The notes beneath the pieces are model-generated. The model was not told where the DNA came from. It saw only the letters and a list, made by a program, of their open reading frames with translations, and did not search any database. 5,180 bases of DNA. It comes from Alistipes sp. Lineage in GTDB: Bacteria; Bacteroidota; Bacteroidia; Bacteroidales; Rikenellaceae. The stretch spans positions 1-5,180 of the forward strand of contig JAGBTW010000187.1 of the NCBI GenBank assembly GCA_017631135.1, written 5' to 3'. Made by a program: the position numbers and the translations under genes. Each line of letters starts with the position of its first letter. Positions within the stretch are counted from its first letter, which is position 1. This document shows, piece after piece, positions 1 through 5,135 of the stretch.

Positions 1-278
1 AGACCCTCGATGAGCTGATTTACGATGTGAGCCTCCTCATCCGTGAAGTGAACGAGCTGCGATATATCCTTGAAATGGCGGCTCTCCTTGCCGAGCTTAT
101 ATACGCCGCCCTCGAGCTTGTGCACCACGAAGCCCGCAGCCTTGAAGGTGTCGATATAGCGATAGATGGAGCGATACGAAGTATCGAGGCGCTCGGCGAG
201 CTCCTCGACACTATAGTTTACATTGCCCGCCATAAGCTTCATGAGCTTGAGCAGGCGCTCCAACTTTGGTTGCTCCAT
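1..278 (-). CDS. HTH transcriptional regulator, probable WYL family (N-terminal part, cut by window edge)
   Basis: This is an open frame on the minus strand starting with ATG at 276-278 and still open at base 1, so only the first 92 residues are seen. The protein begins MEQPKLERLLKLMKLMAG, followed by a winged helix-turn-helix: the NYSVEELAERLDTSYRSIYR stretch (about residues 20-39) gives the two HTH helices, then RYIDTFKAAGFVV and KLEGGVYKLG form the wing. This is the HTH_11 layout typical of DeoR-like and WYL-domain regulators, in which a ligand-sensing WYL domain follows after about residue 140; that part lies outside the window, so the WYL assignment is inference. It starts 15 bases after the stop of the 513-residue lipoprotein gene, with no promoter visible between, so it is probably co-transcribed with the FKBP-like lipoproteins and may regulate that operon. 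Other HTH_11 families remain possible. Confidence 0.8.
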   Translation of the reverse strand, partial: MEQPKLERLLKLMKLMAGNVNYSVEELAERLDTSYRSIYRYIDTFKAAGFVVHKLEGGVYKLGKESRHFKDISQLVHFTDEEAHIVNQLIEG

Positions 279-293
279 TATGCAGCGTGCAGA

Positions 294-1835
294 CTACTTC
301 TCCACAAAGACCTGGAAGATGAGCGGAGTATAAGACTGTATCTCGGTAGAGGTGGTTGTAACGGTGACCGACGTATCCTCGCCACTATAGTTATAGTTGT
401 AGCCATAGTAGTAGGGGTTGTAGCCATAGTAGCCGTTATTATACATATTACCATAACCATAGCCATAGTAGCTATTCATGTAGTTCATGTAGTTATAGTA
501 GTTAGCATAGTCGTAGTAGGCGTTGGTGTTTGTCGTGGTGGTAGAGGTAGAGCCCGTCTGACCATCAAGACCATAGGCGTATGTCGATACGGTGAGTATC
601 GTAGCCCACTGACCGCGACGCAGGGTGGGAATTGAGTAGTTCCAAGCCAAGATGTAGTCGTTATCCTCGGGGTTGGCGGTAGTGAACGAGAGCGCCTCAC
701 CCGCCGAATCAACCTTACCAAAGACAATCTCCTCAACCTCGTCGATGTTAGTATCGAAGATAAAGCCATCGAGGAAGCGACCTACATACCACACTTTCGC
801 AGTAGACTTTGTATTGAGCGAGTCTGCATCGAGCACCTCGTCGTAGGTTATACCCTCGCCAAAGCGCTTTACAAGCGCTGCATCGATGCGACTATTGAGG
901 TCGGCTTGAGAGTAAACATCTCCCGCACCATAGACATTTTCAGATACATCCTCGCGGTTGTACATCATCGTATCAGCACCCACAGCATTAAAGTCAAACG
1001 ACTGGCGCGCGGGAGAATAGGCATAGTTTACCAAGAGGTGTTCGAGCGTATCTACGGGCTGGTGCCAACGACCATCGTAGAACTCCAAGGGGCGGGTGTC
1101 AACCTCTTCCTCCTCGGCGCGTGTCATCATGCGACGGCGAGCCTTTGTCTCCTCCTCTTTCTCGACAACAGTCTTATGTTCTGTGCAGATGCCACCATTA
1201 GCATTAGCAAATGCCTCGACATGGTTACCCTCGTATGCCACAGGGTTGGCAACATGACCATAGATAGACATATCGACAACCATGGGCTTGCCATCATCCA
1301 AGCCATACTGACCCTCGTAGCCACCATCAGCGCTCTCGCTTGCTACGATAGACGAGGGCAGATACAAACGCAACTTTGTGCCGTAGCGCACCTCGAAATC
1401 CTTGCCATCGACGGTCAGCTTGTTGAACGTAGCGAGGTAGGTACCCTCCATCATCGTTGTGGACTCCTTGCCACTAAATCGGAACGAAGGGATGTAGTGT
1501 GCACGCACATTATATGTACCGAGTTGCTTTGCAAGTCTCCAGTCGCGTGTCTCGCAGATGTTACCCGCCAAGTCGCGACCCGTGAAGTCGTACCACAACC
1601 ACACATCCTTGCCTGTGATAGCCACAGAGTCTGCGCAACCCTCATCAAGCACCTCGACATAGTAGCCACCATCCTCCTGGTAGTTATCCAAGAGCTCGGG
1701 CTTGTACTTTGTCATCCACGCCTTGAGCGAGCGCTGCTCTATATCCTCAAACTCCATTGTAGGCTCCTCGATGCACGACGCCGCGAGCATAGCCACAGCA
1801 CACAGCAAGGATACAACAACACAAAATCTATTCAT
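294..1835 (-). CDS. Lipoprotein with two FKBP-like domains; C-terminal one has a Tyr-rich 80s-loop insertion
   Basis: A 513-residue secreted lipoprotein. The signal peptide MNRFCVVVSLLCAVAMLAAS ends in a lipobox with Cys21 as the lipid-modified residue; Glu23 and Glu24 follow. I read two FKBP (peptidyl-prolyl isomerase) folds from motifs. The N-terminal one (about 70-196) is degenerate: FTGRDLAGNICET at 84-96 aligns with the YTG...DG..FD strand of FKBP12, with Cys94 and Glu95 in place of Phe36 and Asp37, and it lacks the AYG motif. A charged linker (about 221-249) follows. The C-terminal one (about 345-513) keeps YVGRFLDGFIFD at 350-361 (Tyr26, Phe36 and Asp37 equivalents), Trp398 (Trp59), YAYG at 419-422 (Tyr82) and TPLIFQVF at 503-510 (Phe99). 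Between YAYG and TPLIF lies an insertion whose core, residues 440-483 (bases 387-518), has 21 Tyr among Gly and Asn. Activity on prolyl bonds is plausible for this domain but not shown. The start lies 4 bases after the upstream FKBP-like gene. Sureness is high for the gene and lipoprotein, moderate for the two-domain reading. Confidence 0.85.
   Translation of the reverse strand: MNRFCVVVSLLCAVAMLAASCIEEPTMEFEDIEQRSLKAWMTKYKPELLDNYQEDGGYYVEVLDEGCADSVAITGKDVWLWYDFTGRDLAGNICETRDWRLAKQLGTYNVRAHYIPSFRFSGKESTTMMEGTYLATFNKLTVDGKDFEVRYGTKLRLYLPSSIVASESADGGYEGQYGLDDGKPMVVDMSIYGHVANPVAYEGNHVEAFANANGGICTEHKTVVEKEEETKARRRMMTRAEEEEVDTRPLEFYDGRWHQPVDTLEHLLVNYAYSPARQSFDFNAVGADTMMYNREDVSENVYGAGDVYSQADLNSRIDAALVKRFGEGITYDEVLDADSLNTKSTAKVWYVGRFLDGFIFDTNIDEVEEIVFGKVDSAGEALSFTTANPEDNDYILAWNYSIPTLRRGQWATILTVSTYAYGLDGQTGSTSTTTTNTNAYYDYANYYNYMNYMNSYYGYGYGNMYNNGYYGYNPYYYGYNYNYSGEDTSVTVTTTSTEIQSYTPLIFQVFVEK
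387..518 (-). other. Tyr/Gly/Asn-rich low-complexity segment inside the FKBP-like domain
   Basis: These bases encode residues 440-483 of the 513-residue lipoprotein. Tyrosine makes up 21 of 44 residues; the rest are mainly Asn and Gly with a few Met, Asp, Ala, Ser and Pro. It is flanked by Thr/Ser-rich stretches (about 427-438 and 485-498). On the plus strand it appears as irregular iterations of gtagt, atag and catag, without an exact repeat unit, so it looks like an old, diverged expansion or a composition under selection rather than a fresh microsatellite. It occupies the loop between the FKBP Tyr82-equivalent and the last beta-strand. Confidence 0.85.
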
Positions 1836-1839
1836 ATAT

Positions 1840-2460
1840 CTACTTTGTTACACTGTTAATGTCAATAATCCATACCACAGCCGACTTTGGGGGCACAAAA
1901 CCAACATAGTGCTTGCCGTATGCCACGTCGTAGGTGAGGTATACCTCTACCCTATCACCCTCGACGCATCCCACAAGTGCTGTCTCGAGCGCAGGGATAA
2001 TCTCCTCGCGTCCAAAGGTCACAACCATGGGCTCGTCGGTCCACTCGTATGATGTATTAAGTCCTGCGGCCTCCAACGTAGCGATGTTCTCGGCATCGTT
2101 GGTGGCATTGAGGTTCGAGATTGTAGGCTTGCTGCCGCCAAAGATATAGGCCGAGTAGGTCATCGAGACCACGCTATCGTGCTCCACAACGCTCTTTTCG
2201 TCGCGTCCCTCATCGTAGTATGTCGCAATGTAGCGATAGATGTCCAAGCCCCACTGGGTGTAGAACTGTGGCTCGTTATCGAGCGAATTGGGTATCTCCG
2301 CCTCGGGGATAAGGCGTGGCTGGTGCGACGAGGTGAGGTAGCGGCTGATGGATGTCTGCTGCGAGGTCAACACCGCGTCGTTCTCGTTGCTACACGACAA
2401 AGCCACCATGGCGACAAGCACCACAGCGACGAAACATGCTATTTTGCGAAATACATTCAT
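1840..2460 (-). CDS. FKBP-like peptidyl-prolyl isomerase lipoprotein, pocket partly degenerate
   Basis: A 206-residue lipoprotein. The signal peptide MNVFRKIACFVAVVLVAMVA leads to the lipobox ALSC with Cys23; SNENDA follows. The C-terminal half is a single FKBP-type domain (about 92-206): MTYSAYIFGG at 100-109 matches the HYTG...DG strand, VTFGREEIIPALETAL (147-162) matches the segment before and after FKBP12 Trp59, VAYG (179-182) carries the Tyr82 equivalent, and VPPKSAVVWIIDI (189-201) matches the final IPP...LVFDVEL strand. Several pocket residues are changed: Trp59 is Leu158, Phe36/Asp37 are replaced by Pro112/Thr113, and Phe99 is Trp197, so catalysis may be weak and a binding or chaperone role is possible. 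I chose ATG 2458-2460 because the frame's upstream TTG at 2478 falls inside the putative -7 box; ATG 2466 is an alternative adding two residues. It is followed at 4 bases by the larger FKBP-like lipoprotein, implying co-translation. Confidence 0.88.
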   Translation of the reverse strand: MNVFRKIACFVAVVLVAMVALSCSNENDAVLTSQQTSISRYLTSSHQPRLIPEAEIPNSLDNEPQFYTQWGLDIYRYIATYYDEGRDEKSVVEHDSVVSMTYSAYIFGGSKPTISNLNATNDAENIATLEAAGLNTSYEWTDEPMVVTFGREEIIPALETALVGCVEGDRVEVYLTYDVAYGKHYVGFVPPKSAVVWIIDINSVTK

Positions 2461-2475
2461 ACACATATAATCGTG

Positions 2476-2483
2476 CAAATGTA
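2476..2483 (-). promoter_or_regulatory. Bacteroidota -7 box of the FKBP-like lipoprotein operon
   Basis: On the minus strand this reads TACATTTG, an exact match to the TAnnTTTG -7 consensus of the phylum's primary sigma factor. No convincing -33 TTTG is seen about 20 bases upstream, though the area is AT-rich. Transcription would begin near 2470, leaving a very short leader (about 10 bases) before ATG 2460. This argues that the lipoprotein operon can be expressed separately from ruvA, whose stop lies 66 bases upstream of ATG 2460. Confidence 0.5.
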
Positions 2484-2526
2484 ATAAATATTTTATTAAG
2501 CCGCGATTTTTTCGCTAAAAAAACCG

Positions 2527-3120
2527 CTACAAATGCTTAAGTGCCGCGCGCACAGCCTCCTCGACAGCAATCAAGGGGTTGTCCTTGAAGAGACCCTTGA
2601 GCACCTTCTCCGATGCCGCCTTTTGGAAGCCGAGCATCTGCAATGCCGCCAACGCCTCGTCATACGCCGCACTATTTGCTGCAGGGGCAGACATCATGCT
2701 ATCCATGACATCCACACCGAGCTCGAGCATCTTGCCCGACAGCTCGACGATAATCTTCTGTGCGGTCTTGAGTCCCAGACCCTTAACATTCTTCAACAGC
2801 ACAGCATTCTCCGTAGCGATGATGTTCTGCAACTCGCGCGCCGTATATGTCGAGAGTATCATGCGGGCAGTGTTACCACCCACGCCCGACACGCTGATAA
2901 GCCTGCGGAAGAGCTCACGCTCGATTTTTGTTGAGAAGCCAAAGAGCGTCTGCTGATCCTCCCTGACGATGAAGTGCACATAGAGGCGCGCCTCGGCATT
3001 GTGCTCAATGTCGGAGTAGGTCTTGAGCGAGATATGGATGAAGTAGCCCACGCCACCAGCCTCGACAACGGCATAGGTGGGTGTCACCTCGGCGAGTTTA
3101 CCTGATATATATTCGTACAT
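2527..3120 (-). CDS. ruvA: Holliday junction branch migration protein RuvA
   Basis: A 197-residue protein, normal length for RuvA. It binds the four-way Holliday junction as a tetramer and loads the RuvB hexameric ATPase, which drives branch migration during recombinational repair in the cytoplasm. Domain I (about 1-63) is the OB fold, starting MYEYISGKLAEVTPTYAVVE and containing GGVGYFIHIS and REDQQTLFGF, characteristic of the family. Domain II has two helix-hairpin-helix motifs, SVSGVGGNTARM (76-87) and NVKGLGLKTAQK (111-122). A flexible linker (about 138-152) leads to domain III (about 153-197, AYDEALAALQMLGF), which contacts RuvB. No ruvB or ruvC lies in the window. The start is ATG 3118-3120, with a TAnnTTTG box 28 bases upstream. 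It is transcribed away from the Skp-like gene. No clear terminator follows, so some read-through into the FKBP-like operon is possible. Confidence 0.97.
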   Translation of the reverse strand: MYEYISGKLAEVTPTYAVVEAGGVGYFIHISLKTYSDIEHNAEARLYVHFIVREDQQTLFGFSTKIERELFRRLISVSGVGGNTARMILSTYTARELQNIIATENAVLLKNVKGLGLKTAQKIIVELSGKMLELGVDVMDSMMSAPAANSAAYDEALAALQMLGFQKAASEKVLKGLFKDNPLIAVEEAVRAALKHL

Positions 3121-3147
3121 AAATCTAAATTATTCTAAAAATTTTTA

Positions 3148-3155
3148 CAAAAGTA
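3148..3155 (-). promoter_or_regulatory. Putative -7 box of ruvA
   Basis: The minus strand reads TACTTTTG, an exact fit to TAnnTTTG. Transcription would start near 3141, giving a leader of about 20 bases to the ruvA ATG at 3120. The -33 position has no good TTTG. It faces away from the plus-strand box at 3169-3176. Confidence 0.5.
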
Positions 3156-3168
3156 AATAAATTTTTCT

Positions 3169-3176
3169 TACCTTTG
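3169..3176 (+). promoter_or_regulatory. -7 box of the Skp/OmpH-like lipoprotein gene
   Basis: TACCTTTG is an exact fit to the TAnnTTTG consensus. The region upstream is a long AT-rich tract with a T-run at 3142-3146 near the expected -33 position, but no exact TTTG. Transcription would begin near 3182, leaving a leader of about 37 bases. The region before ATG 3219 is A/T-rich without a Shine-Dalgarno sequence, as usual in the phylum. Confidence 0.6.
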
Positions 3177-3218
3177 TGTTTTGAATTTGAAAATTAACTA
3201 ATAACGAGTATAAAAATT

Positions 3219-3902
3219 ATGAAAAAGAGTCTTTTATTCGCCTTGGCAGCTGTGGCAATGCTTGGCGCATGTAACACAGCAGACAAGACAAACAAGCCTG
3301 GCGAGGCTACAGCAAGCGACGCAACAGAGGTACGCACAGTTGAGTGTGTGGCAAGTGGCGACGTGGTATATGTACACCTCGACTCTGTGCTTAACATGAG
3401 TAAGCTATATGTAACCGAGGGCACAGCGCTCCAAAACAAGGTTAAGATATTCCAGGAGAAGGCTGCAACAACACAGCAGTCTTGGGCAAAGAAGGAGCAG
3501 GACCTCGCTAACGAGTACAACAAGTTGCAGAACGAGGCAGTAAAGCTCCAGCAGGACTACGAGAAGGGTCTCATCACCACCCTCAACGCACAGAAGAAGG
3601 GCGAGGAGCTCGCACAGAAGGAGCAGTCTATACAGTCACGCTTGAACACATTGCAGACAGCTGCACAGAAGGAGAGCGAGGAGCTTGCAAAGGAGGAGCA
3701 GACACTTGCCGAGGAGCAGATGGTGGTTATGAACCGCTTTAATGTTCTTGTCGAGAAGGCCATCAAGGAGATTAACGCCGACAAGCGCTACAAGATGATT
3801 ATTGACGGCATGACCGTTATCGACGCTGACCCCGCGCTCAACATCTCAAGCCTCCTTCTCAAGAAGGTTGACGAGCTCTACGAGGCAGGCACTTTGGAGT
3901 AG
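3219..3902 (+). CDS. Skp/OmpH-like coiled-coil lipoprotein
   Basis: A 227-residue exported protein of the OmpH/Skp family, whose members are trimeric envelope chaperones for unfolded outer-membrane proteins. The signal MKKSLLFALAAVAMLGAC gives lipobox LGAC with Cys18, so unlike the soluble periplasmic Skp of proteobacteria this copy is predicted to be membrane-anchored. After a Thr/Ala-rich spacer (about 19-47), VVYVHLDSVLNMSKLY (49-64) matches the first family strand. A long coiled coil rich in Lys, Glu, Gln and Ala (about 68-185) forms the tentacle. YKMIIDGMTVIDADPALNIS (191-210) matches the returning strand and the family's 'YadpalDiT'-type end, followed by a short C-terminal helix. It is transcribed divergently from ruvA and ends in a strong intrinsic terminator, so it appears to be monocistronic. 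The role in outer-membrane protein folding is from the family; clients are unknown. Confidence 0.9.
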   Translation: MKKSLLFALAAVAMLGACNTADKTNKPGEATASDATEVRTVECVASGDVVYVHLDSVLNMSKLYVTEGTALQNKVKIFQEKAATTQQSWAKKEQDLANEYNKLQNEAVKLQQDYEKGLITTLNAQKKGEELAQKEQSIQSRLNTLQTAAQKESEELAKEEQTLAEEQMVVMNRFNVLVEKAIKEINADKRYKMIIDGMTVIDADPALNISSLLLKKVDELYEAGTLE

Positions 3903-3937
3903 TCACACAGCGCAATAACAAGAATAAAACAACATTT

Positions 3938-3970
3938 TGCCGATTTGCATTTGCAAGTCGGCATTTTTTT
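3938..3970 (+). terminator. Intrinsic terminator after the Skp-like gene
   Basis: An 11-bp stem (3938-3948 with 3953-3963; one G-T wobble) encloses the 4-base loop ATTT and is followed by seven T at 3964-3970. It lies 35 bases past the stop at 3902 and separates this gene from cdaA. Confidence 0.93.
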
Positions 3971-3981
3971 AACTACATTCG
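3950..3981 (+). promoter_or_regulatory. Possible cdaA promoter overlapping the upstream terminator
   Basis: TTTG at 3950-3953 and TACATTCG at 3974-3981 are separated by 20 bases, the spacing expected for -33 and -7 elements of Bacteroidota. The -7 box has one mismatch (C for T) to TAnnTTTG. The -33 box lies within the terminator hairpin DNA. The leader to ATG 4021 would be about 34 bases. Confidence 0.4.
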
Positions 3982-4020
3982 CACCGTAATTAATGCACTA
4001 ATATAACCCCGCATCCTACT

Positions 4021-4830
4021 ATGGGATTTATACCATTTACATTCGTCGACGTCATAGATATACTTCTTGTCGCATCACTCTTCTATGGTCTCTACCGCGC
4101 CATGAAGGGCACAAGTGCGCCATATATCATGGTCGGCATCTTTGTCATCTACCTTGTGTGGATATTGGTTAAGACATTCAACCTCGTGCTCTTCTCGACA
4201 ATCTTGGGACAGATAATCTCGGTGGGTGTCATCGCCATACTCATCATCTTCCAGCCCGAGATTCGTCACTTCTTGCAGGTCATAGGTCGTCAGCGCCAGC
4301 GCTTCGAGTGGCTCACACGCATCTTCGACTTCCGCAACCGCAAGAACGCAAAGGACATAGACCTTCGCCCTATTGTCTTGGCATGCCAGGAGATGGGCGA
4401 GCAGAAGGTGGGCGCGCTTATCATCATCAAGCAGTCTAACGACCTCGGCATCGTCGAGGAGAGTGGTATATCCATCGATGCAAAGGTCTCTACGTCGCTC
4501 ATCGAGAACATATTCTTCAAGAATGCACCCTTGCACGACGGTGGTATGGTCATCAGTGGCGACAGGGTTGTAGCAGCAAAGTGCGTGCTTCCCTCGACAC
4601 AGCAGGAGGTACCCAAGTCATACGGCATGCGCCACCGCGCCGCACTGGGCATGAGCGAGGTTTCTGATGCTATTATCATTGTGGTATCGGAGGAGACAGG
4701 TGGCATATCATTGGCGCACGACTCTAACATCAAGCGCAACATCGACCCCAAGCAGCTCCAGCAATCTATCCGCACGCTTATGCACCTAAACAACAAGCGC
4801 CGCGCCGAGAAGGAGCAAAAAGAGGAGTAA
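4021..4830 (+). CDS. cdaA: Membrane diadenylate cyclase CdaA (c-di-AMP synthase)
   Basis: A 269-residue CdaA/DacA-type enzyme that condenses two ATP into cyclic di-AMP, a second messenger controlling osmolyte transport and envelope homeostasis. Three hydrophobic segments (about 8-28, 34-52, 58-77) anchor it in the inner membrane, followed by a basic stretch (about 80-110) and the cytoplasmic DAC domain (about 112-250). Signature motifs are IFQPEIRHFLQ (76-86), APLHDGGMVISGDRVVAA (169-186), GMRHRAALGMSEVSDA (202-217, containing the RHR motif at 204-206) and SEETGG (223-228). The usual catalytic DGA motif is Asp173-Gly174-Gly175 here, a conservative Ala-to-Gly change. The C-terminus is a short charged tail, KRRAEKEQKEE. 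No second cyclase domain, regulator gene or ybbR-like partner is adjacent. The gene sits alone between two intrinsic terminators. The ATG start gives full family length; no Shine-Dalgarno is present. Confidence 0.96.
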   Translation: MGFIPFTFVDVIDILLVASLFYGLYRAMKGTSAPYIMVGIFVIYLVWILVKTFNLVLFSTILGQIISVGVIAILIIFQPEIRHFLQVIGRQRQRFEWLTRIFDFRNRKNAKDIDLRPIVLACQEMGEQKVGALIIIKQSNDLGIVEESGISIDAKVSTSLIENIFFKNAPLHDGGMVISGDRVVAAKCVLPSTQQEVPKSYGMRHRAALGMSEVSDAIIIVVSEETGGISLAHDSNIKRNIDPKQLQQSIRTLMHLNNKRRAEKEQKEE

Positions 4831-4851
4831 AAACACAGAGATACACAACCG

Positions 4852-4884
4852 AAGGACTGCCGCTCATGTGGCAGTCTTTTTTTT
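4852..4884 (+). terminator. Intrinsic terminator after cdaA
   Basis: A 12-bp stem (4852-4863 with 4868-4879, two G-T wobbles) closes a TCAT loop, and a run of eight T spans 4877-4884. It starts 21 bases past the cdaA stop. Confidence 0.93.
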
Positions 4885-4902
4885 GTGAGGTAGAAAGGAG
4901 TA

Positions 4903-4983
4903 GGGATACAAGGGATACAAGGGATACAAGGGACACAAGGGATACAAGGGATACAAGGGACTTAAGAGACATAAGGGACGATA
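4903..4983. repeat. 9-bp tandem repeat array (GGGATACAA)
   Basis: Successive 9-base units are GGGATACAA three times, GGGACACAA once, GGGATACAA twice, then increasingly diverged GGGACTTAA, GAGACATAA and GGGACGATA. Five units are identical, and the decay is towards the right end. On the minus strand the unit translates to a Leu-Val-Ser repeat, which makes a spurious open frame. The array lies in the non-coding stretch after the cdaA terminator and directly abuts the palindromic element. Confidence 0.93.
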
Positions 4984-5041
4984 GTATCAATAGACAATGT
5001 CATCCTGAACGCAGTGAACGCTGCGATTAAGCTATGAGCAG

Positions 5042-5057
5042 AACAAGCTCGCTTGTT
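5042..5057. repeat. Small perfect hairpin within the palindromic element
   Basis: AACAAGC at 5042-5048 and GCTTGTT at 5051-5057 are perfect inverted repeats with only TC between them. There is no T-run afterwards, so it is not a terminator. Confidence 0.7.
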
Positions 5058-5084
5058 ATGCCATGGCGGAGCAGGGTAGAGGAA

Positions 5085-5135
5085 CTCAAGGATCTCTCGG
5101 GCAGCACAACCGTCAACCGCCTCGGAGACCTTGAG
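5085..5135. repeat. Internal long hairpin of the palindromic element
   Basis: Bases 5085-5102 (CTCAAGGATCTCTCGGGC) are nearly the reverse complement of 5119-5135, with one bulged base and two mismatches, around a loop of 16 bases. With the outer inverted repeats this gives a nested, branched fold when single-stranded or transcribed. Confidence 0.75.

Noticed and set aside
27..635. A 202-codon plus-strand open frame with a long Val/Ile-rich stretch
   Set aside because: The Val/Ile run is the complement of the Tyr/Asn-rich coding segment, and the frame spans two supported minus-strand genes, so the apparent membrane segment is an artefact.
906..1859. A 317-codon plus-strand open frame opposite the 513-residue lipoprotein gene
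   Set aside because: The minus-strand frame has a signal peptide with lipobox, FKBP motifs and operon spacing; the plus frame has no recognisable motif and contains runs expected from an antisense shadow.
2461..2478. Upstream TTG start extending the 206-residue lipoprotein by six residues
   Set aside because: It would lie inside the TACATTTG -7 box and would lengthen the signal peptide's N-terminus without need; ATG 2460 gives a standard lipoprotein signal.
2503..2515. GCGA-TTTTT-TCGC hairpin between ruvA and the FKBP-like gene as a terminator
   Set aside because: The stem is only 4 bp and no T-run follows in the direction of transcription, so it cannot be called a terminator.
2533..2956. 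Two plus-strand open frames (133 and 125 codons) opposite ruvA
   Set aside because: RuvA on the minus strand is unambiguous over its full length; these are antisense shadows.
4903..4983. CRISPR array
   Set aside because: The 9-base units follow one another directly with no spacers, and no cas genes are present.
4778..4990. A minus-strand 70-codon frame with Leu-Val-Ser repeats
   Set aside because: It is the translation of the 9-bp tandem array read through the cdaA terminator; no start signal or family resemblance.
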